A stretch of 64,000 nt of DNA from Prevotella veroralis DSM 19559 = JCM 6290 (GCF_000377625.1 NZ_KB898335.1:3106-67105), one strand, 5' to 3'; shown: positions 26,028 to 35,482, numbered from the stretch's first letter. The notes: generated by a model from the letters alone, not told the origin. Numbers and translations are program-made.

Positions 26028-27581
26028 ATGGTTAACAAGATGAAAGACTATCTCCCAGAGATAGAAATGGATAAGATGAAGACGCTTCTTGACGTTGAGG
26101 AGCGTTACGAAACAGGTAAGATAACACTTGAGGAAGCACGCGAGATCATGCGAACAAAGGTGGGGAAGATTCGCCCCTATCACATTGCTTACATGGAGCA
26201 GACGCTTAAAGATGGTGCAGAAGATGAGTGTGTACGTGTGGATATGCGCAAGGTGAACGAGCTACTGGAGGGCTTCATGGATACGAGCCGACCAGAGTTA
26301 CCAGCCGACCATCCGCTTACACATTATTATAAAGAGAATGATGAGATGCGCAAACTGCTGCTCGCTGCGGAGGACTTGGTGCAATATCCCGTCATAAAGA
26401 ACCAATGGCTCGAATTGTACGATCAGTTCCGTCAATACCCAAAGCACTATCATCGCAAGCAAAACCAGCTCTATCCGCTATTGGAGAAGAAAGGTTTTGA
26501 TCGCCCAACAACAACGATGTGGAACTTTGATGACATCGTTCGGGATGAGATCAAACGCTGTTATCAACTCCTCGAAGACGGTAAGGACGATGAGTTTATA
26601 GCTGCTCAAAAGGAGATGATAGCCCTTGCGCGCGACCTTATGGATAAGGAGGAACGCATCCTCTACCCCACTTCCTTGGCATTAATCAGCCCTGCCGAAT
26701 TTGAGGATATGAAGTCAGGAGATCAAGAGATAGGCTTTGCTTTCTTCGATGTTAAGCATGAAGAAACGCCCAAGACTGCCACAACGTCCACCGCTGATGA
26801 TAGCTCATTTGCGGCTGACTTACAGGCTCTTTTGAAGAAACATGGCTATTCCGTTGGCAGCGATCAAGAGTTAGACGTGACTACAGGAAAGCTCACTTTG
26901 GAGCAAATCAACCTTATTTATAAGCACTTACCAGTAGACATCTCTTTCGTAGATGAGCATGAATTGGTGAAATTCTATTCGGACACTGACCATCGAATAT
27001 TTCCTCGTTCGAAGAATGTCATTGGTCGCGAGGTCTCTAACTGTCACCCTCGCAAGAGTGTGCATATCGTTAAGGAGATTGTCGAGAAGTTCCGTAATGG
27101 GGAGCAGGATAAGGCTGAATTTTGGATTAACAAGCCTGAGGTGTTCCTCTACATCGTCTATTTTGCAGTGCACGATGACGCCGGTAACTTCCGCGGTGTA
27201 CTCGAAATGATGCAGGATTGTACGCATATTCGTTCGCTAACAGGCTCGCAAACACTACTTACATGGGCTAATCAGGAGCAGACATCACCCACTGGTAACA
27301 AAAAGGGAAACACCCCCAACGCTCCTGATGAAAGCCCAAATTTAACCGAAGAGACGGCAAAGAAACCTATTACCATCACTTCCGAGACGCAGCTGAAAGA
27401 CCTTTTTGCAGCTTATCCGACACTGAAGAAGGAACTTGCAGCACGCTACACCCCTTTCAAAATGCTAAATTCTCCACTCGGAAAGCTCATCCTCAAGAAG
27501 GCAACTATTGCTTCCGCTGGTGAGCGTTCAGGCTTAGGTGAGAAGAAACTCATCGCTATGATCAAGGAGATTGTTGGGTAA
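26028..27581 (+). CDS. DUF438 / hemerythrin-like / PAS / DUF1858 protein
   Basis: A 517-aa multidomain cytosolic protein. An N-terminal DUF438-type helical region (about residues 10-75) leads into a hemerythrin-like bundle (about 90-235) with His and Glu residues in HPLTHYYKENDEM, KHYHRKQNQLYPLL and MDKEERILYP, which could hold a di-iron centre. A PAS domain spans about 300-410 (ISFVDEHELVKFYSDTDHRIF, then REVSNCHPRKSVHIV). A low-complexity linker and a DUF1858-like helical tail end the protein. Family members are linked with nitric oxide or redox sensing; this is family knowledge, not seen directly. It stands alone with its own promoter. Confidence 0.82.
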   Translation: MVNKMKDYLPEIEMDKMKTLLDVEERYETGKITLEEAREIMRTKVGKIRPYHIAYMEQTLKDGAEDECVRVDMRKVNELLEGFMDTSRPELPADHPLTHYYKENDEMRKLLLAAEDLVQYPVIKNQWLELYDQFRQYPKHYHRKQNQLYPLLEKKGFDRPTTTMWNFDDIVRDEIKRCYQLLEDGKDDEFIAAQKEMIALARDLMDKEERILYPTSLALISPAEFEDMKSGDQEIGFAFFDVKHEETPKTATTSTADDSSFAADLQALLKKHGYSVGSDQELDVTTGKLTLEQINLIYKHLPVDISFVDEHELVKFYSDTDHRIFPRSKNVIGREVSNCHPRKSVHIVKEIVEKFRNGEQDKAEFWINKPEVFLYIVYFAVHDDAGNFRGVLEMMQDCTHIRSLTGSQTLLTWANQEQTSPTGNKKGNTPNAPDESPNLTEETAKKPITITSETQLKDLFAAYPTLKKELAARYTPFKMLNSPLGKLILKKATIASAGERSGLGEKKLIAMIKEIVG

Positions 27582-27589
27582 GAAGGGAG

Positions 27590-28380
27590 AAAAGGAAGCC
27601 TAGCAAAACCTCACAACCAGCCTCACCACATCCCATCTACAGCCACTCCCCCGTCCCCTCTCCGAATGGAATAACCCCACCCTGCCTCCCCCAAGGAGAG
27701 GAGTGCCTAACGGAAGCCAGTTAGGGAAAGCTTACTTTAATTCAAAGAGGGCGTTTCTTCGATGTGAAGAGACGCCCTTTTCATTGCAAGGAAACGCCCT
27801 CTTCGTATCAACGGAACGCCTTCTTCGTTTTGAAAGGGGTGTTCCTTTCATTAAAGATAATGCCACACTGTAGGGACAGACGCCCTCGTCTGTCCGCCCA
27901 TCTATCCTTTCATGACATCCCGTTAGGCAACATCCCATCCCCCGAAGGGGCTTGGGGAGGCTTTTCTTAGCTGTGTTTTGGCGGACAGACGAGGGCGTCT
28001 GTCCCTACTTTGTGGCATCCCTTTGGATAGAAAGAACTATTCAAATAGATTACCATTAGGCACTCCTCCCCTTGGGGGAGGCTGGGAGGGGTTTCCAGAC
28101 GAGGGCGTCTGTCCCTACTTGTGGATATGTCCTTCATTTAAAGAGGGCGTTCCTTCACATCGAAGAGACGCCCTTTTCATGATGAAGGAACGCCCTCTTC
28201 ATTTTGAAGAGGGCGTTCCTTTGTTTTTAGTTCTGCTGCTCCTGCTAACGAGGCATTGCCTCACTACACCCCGACTATACACCACTTTATAAGCAAACAA
28301 CTCTATTTACACCCCTCTCCATTCGGAGAGGGGCCGGGGGAGAGGCTGTAGTTGGACGGGGGTGAGGCTACTTCTTTCCC
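27590..28380. repeat. Intergenic repeat mosaic D
   Basis: No gene is supported. It contains CCTCCCC/CTCTCC modules (27640-27725), alternating GGCGTTTC/GAAACGCC arms (27735-27860 and 28130-28215), GGACAGACG/CGTCTGTCC palindromes around a centre containing CTTTCATGACATCCCGTTAG (27870-28008), an extra module of about 110 bp (28009-28118) and the CCTCTCC module (28312-28345). Most of it is repeated in inverted order in mosaic E, on the other side of the transporter gene. Confidence 0.85.
28096..28346 (+). repeat. 251-bp inverted repeat, left arm
   Basis: Aligned by eye with the reverse complement of 30205-30455: equal length, no gaps and about 12 mismatches (roughly 95% identity). The two arms bracket the YidE-type transporter and its promoter. 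Outside the arms the inverted similarity continues (27870-28008 with 30436-30575), interrupted only by an extra module on the left. Confidence 0.85.
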
Positions 28381-28396
28381 TTTTCTAAGCATTAAA

Positions 28397-28428
28397 TTTG
28401 CAGGAGTAAAATATTAAGTCTAACTTTG
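28397..28428 (+). promoter_or_regulatory. Transporter promoter
   Basis: TTTG (28397-28400), 20-nt spacer, TAACTTTG (28421-28428). It lies inside the segment bracketed by the inverted repeats, so it would move together with the gene if the segment flipped. Confidence 0.75.
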
Positions 28429-28448
28429 TAGGCGATATATTAATACTT

Positions 28449-30143
28449 ATGGACTGGTTAATAAATTTATTCCAAACACAAGACTCGGTAGCACACATCG
28501 TGTTACTGTATTCTATTGTCATTGCTCTTGGTGTCTACTTAGGTAAGATTAAGATTGGAGGAATATCCCTCGGCGTCACCTTCGTACTCTTTGTTGGCAT
28601 CCTCGCAGGGCACATTAACTTCACAGGACCACGCCCTGTATTGAACTTCCTACAAGACTTTGGACTGATACTCTTCGTCTTTATGATTGGTCTACAGGTT
28701 GGTCCGGGATTCTTTGAGAGCTTCGGTAAAGGTGGATTGAAGCTTAATATCCTCTCGTCAGTAGCCATTCTGCTGAACATCTTGATGATGTTTGCATGCT
28801 ACTACATCTTCTTTGACACCTCAAACAGCAGCAATCTGCCTATGATGGTAGGTACGCTTTATGGTGCCGTAACCAACACCCCGGGTCTTGGTGCAGCCAC
28901 CGAAGCCTTGCATAGTGTCTTCAAAGATAACATGAACTTCGATATTGCCAATGGTTACGCATGTGCTTATCCATTGGGAGTAGTGGGTATCATCGGTGCA
29001 ACTATCGCTGTTCGCTACATCTGCAAGGTTAATCTTCAAGCGGAGAACGACAAGTTGATGGAAGAAGAAGGGGAGAATCCGAATGCCAAACCACACATTA
29101 TGTCACTCAAGGTAGCCAATGCTTACATTGCAGGACGTACATTGCAAGAGATCTCAGAGTTCCTTAATCGCGACATTGTTTGTACACGTATTATGAAGAA
29201 CGGAGTGATTTCTGTGCCTACTCGTGATACAATTCTTGAGTTGGACGATGAGGTGATCATCGTTTCAGCAGAGGTCGATGCAAAGGCTATTCAGGCATTC
29301 ATTGGTCCGGAGATTGAGGTTGATTGGCATGAAGAAGACCAACCCAAGAAGATGGTCAGCAAGCGTATTATCATCACCAACAGTGCTATGAATGGTAAAA
29401 CACTGGCTAAGATGCACTTCAGCTCAGTGTATGGTGTGAATGTAACGCGCATTAGTCGTCAGGGAATGGACCTCTTCGCAAGTCGTAACCACCACTTTAA
29501 TGTGGGCGACCGCATTATGGTTGTAGGTCCAGAAGAGAATGTTAATCGTGTTGCCGAACTAATGGGTAACTCTGAAAAACGCCTAAATACTCCGAATATC
29601 GCAACCATTTTTATCGGCATTATCGTGGGCATCCTCTTCGGTAGCTTACCATTCACTATACCACACATGCCCGTGCCATTGAAGCTCGGTTTGGCTGGTG
29701 GTCCATTGATCATAGCCATCCTCATTGGGCGATTTGGCTATCGCATGCACCTCGTCACCTATACCACGACCTCCGCAAACATGATGTTACGCGAGTTCGG
29801 ATTAGCCTTGTTTCTTGCTTCAGTAGGCATTAAAGCAGGCGCAGGTTTCTGGAATACTGTGGTGCAGGGAGACGGTTTGAAGTATGTATATACAGGTTTC
29901 CTCATCACGATCATACCGATCCTCATCGTTGGTACTATCGCTCGCATGAAGTATAAATTCAACTATTTTACGATCATGGGAATGCTTGCCGGAACCTATA
30001 CCGACCCACCAGCACTGGCATACGCGAACTCCATCTGTAATGGAGAAGCCCCTGCCATTGGTTATTCAACGGTATATCCTTTAAGCATGTTCTTGCGTAT
30101 TTTCACCGCACAAATCATCGTGCTGTTCTTCTGTGGGGCGTAG
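28449..30143 (+). CDS. YidE/AspT-family transporter with TrkA-C domains
   Basis: Integral membrane protein (564 aa). The AspT/YidE duplication is visible: an N-terminal membrane half (about residues 15-195, motifs [16 protein letters not shown] and [14 protein letters not shown]), a cytosolic insert with two RCK/TrkA-C-like domains (about 215-290 and 295-375), and a C-terminal membrane half (about 385-564, motifs [17 protein letters not shown] and [14 protein letters not shown]). Relatives exchange dicarboxylates or amino acids; the substrate is unknown. It is monocistronic and flanked on both sides by long inverted repeat copies. Confidence 0.87.
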   Translation: MDWLINLFQTQDSVAHIVLLYSIVIALGVYLGKIKIGGISLGVTFVLFVGILAGHINFTGPRPVLNFLQDFGLILFVFMIGLQVGPGFFESFGKGGLKLNILSSVAILLNILMMFACYYIFFDTSNSSNLPMMVGTLYGAVTNTPGLGAATEALHSVFKDNMNFDIANGYACAYPLGVVGIIGATIAVRYICKVNLQAENDKLMEEEGENPNAKPHIMSLKVANAYIAGRTLQEISEFLNRDIVCTRIMKNGVISVPTRDTILELDDEVIIVSAEVDAKAIQAFIGPEIEVDWHEEDQPKKMVSKRIIITNSAMNGKTLAKMHFSSVYGVNVTRISRQGMDLFASRNHHFNVGDRIMVVGPEENVNRVAELMGNSEKRLNTPNIATIFIGIIVGILFGSLPFTIPHMPVPLKLGLAGGPLIIAILIGRFGYRMHLVTYTTTSANMMLREFGLALFLASVGIKAGAGFWNTVVQGDGLKYVYTGFLITIIPILIVGTIARMKYKFNYFTIMGMLAGTYTDPPALAYANSICNGEAPAIGYSTVYPLSMFLRIFTAQIIVLFFCGA

Positions 30144-30725
30144 TTAAAACCCCACCCAGCCTCCCCCAAGGGGAGGAGTGCCTAACGGGAGCCAGTTAGA
30201 TAAAGCCTCACCCCCGTCCCCTCTCAGAATGGAGAGGGGCGTAAACAGAGTTGTTTGCTTATAAAGTGGTGTATAGTCGGGGTGTAGTGAGGCAATGCCT
30301 CGTTAGCTGGAGCAGCAGAACTAAAAATAAAGGAACGCCCTCTTCGTTTTGAAGAGGGCGTTTCTTCATCATGAAAAGGGCGTCTCTTCGATGTGAAGGA
30401 ACGCCCTCTTTAAATGAAGGACATATCCACAAGTAGGGACAGACGCCCTCGTCTGTCCGTCAAAACACAGCTAAGAAAAGCCTTCCCAAGCCCCTCCGAA
30501 GGAGGGGATGTTGCCTAACAGGATGTCATGAAAGGGTAGATGGGCGGACAGACGAGGGCATCTGTCCCTACAGTGAGGTATTATCTTCGTATGCAAATAG
30601 TACTATTCACTCCCCTCTCCAATAGGAGAGATGGTGTGGGTGAGGCATCTCCTAAATAACTTCCGTTAGGCACTCCTCCCCTTGGGGGAGGTTGGGTGGG
30701 GTATTCAGAGAGGTTGGGAGGGGCT
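30144..30725. repeat. Intergenic repeat mosaic E
   Basis: No gene is supported. Order: CCTCCCC (30155-30195), CCTCTC...GGAGAGG (30215-30240), the module shared with 28218-28300 (30246-30333), alternating GGCGTTTC/GAAACGCC arms (30335-30420), GGACAGACG/CGTCTGTCC palindromes (30436-30572), CTCTCC (30610-30645) and CCTCCCC (30660-30725). It separates the convergent transporter and crp-like genes. Confidence 0.85.
30205..30455 (-). repeat. 251-bp inverted repeat, right arm
   Basis: Partner of 28096-28346, in opposite orientation, same length, about 95% identical by eye. Confidence 0.85.
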
Positions 30726-30729
30726 ATCC

Positions 30730-31392
30730 CTACCGCAACAACTCCAGCTGGGGGACGATGATAACACCACGACTGATGGTTATCATACCTTCTGCCTGTA
30801 GCTGGTTGAGCATACGGGAGACGTTCAGACGACTTTGATGAAGCTCATGTCCGAGTGTTTCCATCTTTATTTTGAGTACTTTCTTACCAGCTTGCGTGAT
30901 ACAACGGAGGCGTAAGAAGGCAAAGAATTGTTGGCGAATTTCACTCGGATTCTGCCTCCATGGAATGCGACCCTGCCGTTGCGCTTGCATGGAAAGGATG
31001 TTGAGAAAATTCAAACGGAAGATGAGGTAGGAATCAAGGAGGCAGAGAATCTCCTCCTTACTGAGTGCCAGTAAGCTGCAATCGGTCTTTGCAGAGAATG
31101 TACGGGAGTATCTCGACATGAGTCCGAAGAGGTGTTCTGGTTGTATGACAGCTGGTGCTGATAACTCTTCGATGATACTGTATCGATGGTTATCAGCATG
31201 ACTCTCCACACTCAGTGAGCCTGCCATGAGAAAGAAGAGTTGTGTACATCGGTCGCCTTCTGCCGCTAGTAGCTGCCCTGCCGACAGTTTATGGAATCCA
31301 AACTTGGTGTGTCCAACAATCTCGGAAAGCTCATCTGTGCCTATTCCGAGGAAGAGTGGGAGGCGGAGAAGGTCGTTGTGAAGTTGTAACAT
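30730..31392 (-). CDS. Crp/Fnr-family transcription regulator
   Basis: A 220-aa regulator from the ATG at 31392 (MLQLHNDLLRLPLFLG). The cyclic-nucleotide-binding-like beta barrel spans about residues 15-125 (FGFHKLSAGQLLAAEGDRCTQLFFLMAGSL), followed by the dimer helix and a C-terminal winged helix (METLGHELHQSRLNVSRMLNQLQ). The cAMP phosphate-binding motif is not conserved and no Fnr-type cysteine cluster is seen, so the signal is unknown. The frame stays open 27 codons upstream but those codons lie in an intergenic repeat, so they are rejected. It is the last gene of the minus-strand string starting at 35325. Confidence 0.87.
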   Translation of the reverse strand: MLQLHNDLLRLPLFLGIGTDELSEIVGHTKFGFHKLSAGQLLAAEGDRCTQLFFLMAGSLSVESHADNHRYSIIEELSAPAVIQPEHLFGLMSRYSRTFSAKTDCSLLALSKEEILCLLDSYLIFRLNFLNILSMQAQRQGRIPWRQNPSEIRQQFFAFLRLRCITQAGKKVLKIKMETLGHELHQSRLNVSRMLNQLQAEGMITISRGVIIVPQLELLR

Positions 31393-31403
31393 AAGCGAAA
31401 AAA

Positions 31404-31544
31404 AAGCCTCACCCCCGCCCCCTCTCCGAATGGAGAGGGGAGTGAATAGATAGAAAGAAAATGGTTTGTTCAAGACTTCCTAATCTTCATTTACAGTACT
31501 ATCTACTCCCCTCTCCATTCGGAGAGGGGGCGGGGGTGAGGCTT
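31404..31544. repeat. Perfect 40-bp inverted repeat pair
   Basis: Positions 31404-31443 and 31505-31544 are exact reverse complements (both contain CCTCTCCGAATGGAGAGG and the CCCCCGCCCC flank), separated by 61 bp. The right arm ends next to the apbE stop codon (31547-31545). The structure could act as a terminator between apbE and the crp-like gene. Confidence 0.85.
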
Positions 31545-32555
31545 TTATTGGGCGGGGGTGAGGCCTTTACTATACCAAACTCTTAGCTTCCCCTTGCTAT
31601 CTGAATAAATAAAATACGCCATCAACTCGGGGTGACGATCGAGTAACTGCTTGGCTTTCTCTATGCCCATTACCATGAAGGAGGTGGCGTATGCATCCGC
31701 AGTGGCGCAGTTCTTGGCAAGAACAGTAGCCGAAAGAAGGGAGTGTTGGACGGGGTATCCTGTCTTAGGGTTGATGGTGTGCGCATATTTCTTACCTCCT
31801 TTATAATAGAAGTTACGATAGTTTCCACTCGTCGCCATAGCTCGGTCGGTCACATTCAGCACCGCCTCATAATCTTGATTGACGTTCACACTGTCGTCCG
31901 TAGGCTTTGTCACACCAATACGCCAGGGCAATCTCTTTTCGCTGTTGCCCTTGGTTACGATCTCACCACCTATCTCTATCATGAAATTCGTTACTCCCTT
32001 GCTTTGCAGCAAACGTGCTACGCAATCGGAACCATAGCCCTTTGCAATCGCAGAACAGTCTAACATAACGCGCGGATCTTGCTTGCGAATGGTGTTACCA
32101 ACCAGTTTCACCTTATTAAAACCAACGATTTGTCGCAAGCTATCAATCTTCTCTTTCGATGGATGAACACCCGTTTTGAAGCCGAAGCCCCACAGGTTTA
32201 CCATTGGTGCAACCGTGATGTCGAACGCACCATTGGTCTCTTTCGATACCTGTTGAGCGAGTGTAAACACCTCATCAAACATCTCATTCACCTTGACGGG
32301 TTTGTTCTGATTGATCAACGAAATGACCGATGACGGCTCAAAAGTAGAGAAGGTCTGGTTGACGCGTTTAAGTTCTGCATCAATCTCGGGCTGCAGGTCT
32401 TCATCACTCTGGTACGTGATGTGATAGACAGTACCGAAGATAAAGCCCGTATTATGCTGATACGGCATATCGTGCTGACACCTCACAATGGCGATAGAAC
32501 CAATGAGCAGCACCAAAAGAAAGGGTATTTGCCAATAGAGTTTCTTATTCTTCAT
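31545..32555 (-). CDS. apbE: FAD:protein FMN transferase (ApbE)
   Basis: Attaches FMN covalently to threonine of flavoproteins such as NqrB/RnfG. The 336-aa protein has an N-terminal membrane anchor (about residues 6-25, IPFLLVLLIGSIAIVRC), possibly a lipobox at Cys26. ApbE motifs seen are FGTVYHITY, TFSTFEPSSVISLIN, DITVAPMVNLWGFG, LDCSAIAKGYGSD, IEIGGEIVTKG and HTINPKTGYPV. The last residues (GLTPAQ) and the stop are encoded by an intergenic repeat copy, so a former C-terminus may have been replaced. Confidence 0.94.
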   Translation of the reverse strand: MKNKKLYWQIPFLLVLLIGSIAIVRCQHDMPYQHNTGFIFGTVYHITYQSDEDLQPEIDAELKRVNQTFSTFEPSSVISLINQNKPVKVNEMFDEVFTLAQQVSKETNGAFDITVAPMVNLWGFGFKTGVHPSKEKIDSLRQIVGFNKVKLVGNTIRKQDPRVMLDCSAIAKGYGSDCVARLLQSKGVTNFMIEIGGEIVTKGNSEKRLPWRIGVTKPTDDSVNVNQDYEAVLNVTDRAMATSGNYRNFYYKGGKKYAHTINPKTGYPVQHSLLSATVLAKNCATADAYATSFMVMGIEKAKQLLDRHPELMAYFIYSDSKGKLRVWYSKGLTPAQ

Positions 32556-32608
32556 TATCGTAATCTGGTCATTTTAGTGATGGAAAGGGATGTTTGTTAG
32601 ATGAGTGG

Positions 32609-33295
32609 TTATAGTTCGAGAAGAACGTTAAATGTGGCTCCGAGCGTTGAGGAACCGCCCCTTCCGTATCCCGGCACATACCAAGGTTCGCCCAAGTCAT
32701 TGCTTTTCTGATGCGCACGAATCTTATATCTCACGCTCCAACCCATACGTATTGGTCCCCAGATTTTGGCATCTACACCGAAAGAAGCCTCTAACCAAAG
32801 CAGGTGCGAACGCACGTCAGTACCGCCAAAGGGCACTAATCCGCCCCAAATGGGGTCTTTCACGGCAGGCGCATTGACGTCATATTTGAAGCTGGTATAG
32901 CCCACCCTGCCGCCAACCAAGACGCGATAGACATCGTGCTTGTCCTTGAGTACATTGAAGTCCATACCCACACGACCGTATGGGGCACGTGTTTTATACT
33001 GTGTCGAGGTCTCATCAGCGGTCTTATCAGCCTGTCCCACACCGAGTTCCAGCACTGGATAATACTTGTCGCGGATGTTCACTCGCAATAAGGCTTCGTA
33101 TTGTCCGTAGGCAGAAAGAGCCTTCATAGTGGGTCCGACGACGTCTACTCCAACTGCAACGCCCCTGAAGAACGATACAGTATCAGCCTGTACGGGTTGT
33201 GCCTTACGCTTCTGTTGTGCCCGAAGAGCCGTTGGCTGCAACAGAAGAAGACTAAGGGCGAGTAATACGAATGTGTATATTCTCTTTCGTTCCAT
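32609..33295 (-). CDS. DUF6048-type outer-membrane protein
   Basis: A 228-aa secreted protein with signal peptide (FVLLALSLLLLQPTALRAQ). The rest is beta-rich with alternating hydrophobic residues (FFRGVAVGVDVVGP, VGGRVGYTSFKYDV, SSTLGATFNVLLEL) and ends in a hydrophobic strand, as in small outer-membrane beta barrels. I match it to the DUF6048 family from memory; its partner upstream is a DUF6452 lipoprotein, and these two are normally adjacent in Bacteroidales. The genes overlap by 44 nt, implying coupled translation. Confidence 0.72.
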   Translation of the reverse strand: MERKRIYTFVLLALSLLLLQPTALRAQQKRKAQPVQADTVSFFRGVAVGVDVVGPTMKALSAYGQYEALLRVNIRDKYYPVLELGVGQADKTADETSTQYKTRAPYGRVGMDFNVLKDKHDVYRVLVGGRVGYTSFKYDVNAPAVKDPIWGGLVPFGGTDVRSHLLWLEASFGVDAKIWGPIRMGWSVRYKIRAHQKSNDLGEPWYVPGYGRGGSSTLGATFNVLLEL

Positions 33296-33767
33296 CGTAG
33301 TCTACGTTGGGATTGTTGATACTTATCTGACTAATTCCGCGTCCCGTTGTACTCACGGCAGTGAGTTTATGGAAGAAAGCGGGCGCACAATCAACACTTT
33401 CAAAGTGGCTCACATTGGTCTTACTAATCGTTATCGTGTCAACGACAGAACGCCCAGCTGCATTGGTGAGGACGAACCGCAGGCGGTCTTGCGCACCTCC
33501 GTAGCTCATCGGCAGACTGAATTTTGTGGTCTTAATAAGGCGGTTGACGAGTACAGTGTCGGGCTTGCTACCACGGATGGCACTGATAGTCAGAGTATCA
33601 CGAAGACTATCGCCCTGTATGACATAATTAGCCATTACAGGATTGTGAACGCCACAATCAAGGTCAGAGCAGCCTGTCAAAGCAAGGAGTGAACCTATGG
33701 TAAAACAGCTGAAAACGCCTAAGACATATTTTATCAGCCCTCTTCGGCTTATCGTCTTACGCCTCAT
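33252..33767 (-). CDS. DUF6452-type lipoprotein
   Basis: A 171-aa protein with an N-terminal hydrophobic segment ending in a lipobox (SLLALTGCSDLDCG). The remainder is beta-rich (DTLTISAIRGSKPDTVLVN, SLPMSYGGAQDRLRFVLTN). It fits the DUF6452 family that pairs with DUF6048; function unknown, probably at the outer membrane. The coding region overlaps the next gene by 44 nt. Confidence 0.72.
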   Translation of the reverse strand: MRRKTISRRGLIKYVLGVFSCFTIGSLLALTGCSDLDCGVHNPVMANYVIQGDSLRDTLTISAIRGSKPDTVLVNRLIKTTKFSLPMSYGGAQDRLRFVLTNAAGRSVVDTITISKTNVSHFESVDCAPAFFHKLTAVSTTGRGISQISINNPNVDYDGTKENIHIRITRP

Positions 33768-33811
33768 ATCATTCGTTATTAGTCATTATTTACACTTTAT
33801 AAGTTACTTAT

Positions 33812-34762
33812 TTACAGTTCTTTCTCTATCTGGTAATCATTGCGTCGAGGGTTACTCCGACTGATCAAATCGCCTATGAAGCCTGCAAGGAAGAGTTGTG
33901 TACCCAAGAGAATAGCGGTCAGAGCGATATAAAAAGAGGCATGATTCGACAAGAGATCACCATATTCTCCATTGTACAACATTATCATCTTCTCGACGAA
34001 TAAAGTAATAAGAGCGATGAAACCAATGAAGAATACGAATGAACCAAGCAGTCCGAAGACGTGCATAGGCTTCTTTCCAAAGTTGGTCAAGAACCATAAG
34101 GTGAGTAGGTCGAGATAGCCATTAAAGAAGCGATTAATACCGAATTTCGACTTACCATACTTGCGTGCCTGATGGTGAACCACCTTCTCTCCGATACGAG
34201 CGAAGCCTGCTTCCTTGGCAAGATAAGGTATATAGCGATGCATCTCACCATAGACTTCGATGTTCTTCACCACATCCCGGCGGTAAGCCTTCAGTCCGCA
34301 ATTAAAGTCATGGAGGTTATGTACACCACTGATCTTACGTGCCGTGGCATTGAAAAGTTTAGTAGGCAAGGTCTTAGATAACGGGTCGTACCGCTTCTGC
34401 TTATAGCCACTTACGAGGTCAAACTTATCCTCCGTGATCATTTGGTAAAGCCCTGGTATCTCGTCAGGAGAGTCTTGCAGGTCTGCATCCATTGTAATGA
34501 CAACATCGCCTTTAGCCGCTTTGAAGCCACAATAAAGGGCTGGACTCTTACCATAGTTACGGCGGAATTTAATGCCGTGAACGTGCTCGTCCTTGTGATG
34601 AAGCTCCTCGATGATTCCCCAACTATTGTCGGTTGAACCGTCATTAACAAATATTATTTCATAAGAAAAGCCGTTGGCATTCATCACGCGTTGTATCCAT
34701 GCGTGCAATTCAGGCAGACTCTCTTCCTCATTGAATAGAGGAACTATAACGGAAATATCCAT
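33812..34762 (-). CDS. Family 2 glycosyltransferase, polyprenyl-phosphate type
   Basis: A 316-aa GT2 enzyme of the DPM1/GtrB/ArnC group. The GT-A domain has VIVPLFNEEESLPEL at the N-terminus, the EIIFVNDGSTDNS UDP-site and the metal motif DADLQD (ITMDADLQDSPDEIPGL). Two C-terminal membrane helices (about residues 235-257 and 275-298) anchor it. It likely transfers a sugar from a nucleotide sugar to undecaprenyl phosphate for envelope polysaccharide, but donor and acceptor are not visible. It lies 14 bp after the DUF4199 gene. Confidence 0.9.
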   Translation of the reverse strand: MDISVIVPLFNEEESLPELHAWIQRVMNANGFSYEIIFVNDGSTDNSWGIIEELHHKDEHVHGIKFRRNYGKSPALYCGFKAAKGDVVITMDADLQDSPDEIPGLYQMITEDKFDLVSGYKQKRYDPLSKTLPTKLFNATARKISGVHNLHDFNCGLKAYRRDVVKNIEVYGEMHRYIPYLAKEAGFARIGEKVVHHQARKYGKSKFGINRFFNGYLDLLTLWFLTNFGKKPMHVFGLLGSFVFFIGFIALITLFVEKMIMLYNGEYGDLLSNHASFYIALTAILLGTQLFLAGFIGDLISRSNPRRNDYQIEKEL

Positions 34763-34776
34763 TGCGTATGTTCAAA

Positions 34777-35325
34777 TTAATATTGTTTTGAATTAGAGGT
34801 GCGTACTTGCTTCATCATTAACGCAGCAATGATTAATGAGAAAACAACGCCCGATAACACTGCTGTTATAAAGCTATTTGCAGCCAAGACAGTCGGTTCC
34901 GTCATCATTGAAAGGAGCCGAATTACATCGTTGTAAGATACATTCAACTGACTGTACATCTGCTTTGCTTCGGGCGTGGAATAGATGGTTGTGAAGACAG
35001 CTAACAGTCTCCCGTTGTCAACATAGTTCATATACAACCATTGAAGAAGGCTGAAGATCAACGCCGCATTGAAGTGAACTCGAAGGCAATAAAACAACCC
35101 GCGCTTAAAAGAAATTACCCCATTGCGACCTTCCTCACGGAACTTTTTAAAGCGATAAGCCACGAAGAAAGGTGTAGAAAAGAGCAATATCGTATAGACC
35201 TGACCTAGGAAAGGAACGTAAGTCGTATATAACAAACAAACAAAACTGGCAACCCAAAGGATTGCAAGATAGAACCCGTCGTATCGAGAATACGCCGATA
35301 ACTGTTTGATCTCATCGTGTGTCAT
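34777..35325 (-). CDS. DUF4199-type membrane protein
   Basis: A 182-aa integral membrane protein with four hydrophobic segments (about residues 17-33, 40-56, 84-104 and 150-170). The pattern matches DUF4199, a Bacteroidetes family commonly upstream of a GT2 gene, as here. Function unknown. The minus-strand TAATTTTG box ends 4 nt before the ATG, so the mRNA may be leaderless. It heads the gene string running to 30730. Confidence 0.8.
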   Translation of the reverse strand: MTHDEIKQLSAYSRYDGFYLAILWVASFVCLLYTTYVPFLGQVYTILLFSTPFFVAYRFKKFREEGRNGVISFKRGLFYCLRVHFNAALIFSLLQWLYMNYVDNGRLLAVFTTIYSTPEAKQMYSQLNVSYNDVIRLLSMMTEPTVLAANSFITAVLSGVVFSLIIAALMMKQVRTSNSKQY

Positions 35326-35329
35326 ACTG

Positions 35330-35337
35330 CAAAATTA
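35330..35337 (-). promoter_or_regulatory. -7 box of the DUF4199-GT2 operon
   Basis: Minus-strand TAATTTTG, immediately upstream of the start codon at 35325. No good -33 match seen. Confidence 0.5.
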
Positions 35338-35439
35338 CGGATTATTTATTATATAAAGGTGCGTCTTTATCAAAATTAAGATTATTTGTTAAAATGCGAA
35401 AAAGGCGTCCTTTCTTTTCGTAGTTATAAATTAATTGTG

Positions 35440-35447
35440 TACCTTTG
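35440..35447 (+). promoter_or_regulatory. Promoter of SRP RNA and tRNA-Thr
   Basis: TACCTTTG at 35440-35447, predicted start near 35453, about 30 nt before the SRP RNA helix. Confidence 0.65.
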
Positions 35448-35482
35448 CACCGCTTTCTCCAAGCAAGGAGAACGTTTCATAC

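Noticed and set aside
28140..28215. Regular short repeats considered as a CRISPR array
   Set aside because: Arms alternate in orientation, spacing is irregular and there are no unique spacers of constant length.
31393..31473. N-terminal extension of the Crp/Fnr-type protein
   Set aside because: Encoded by the CCTCTCC repeat module, not by family-conserved sequence.
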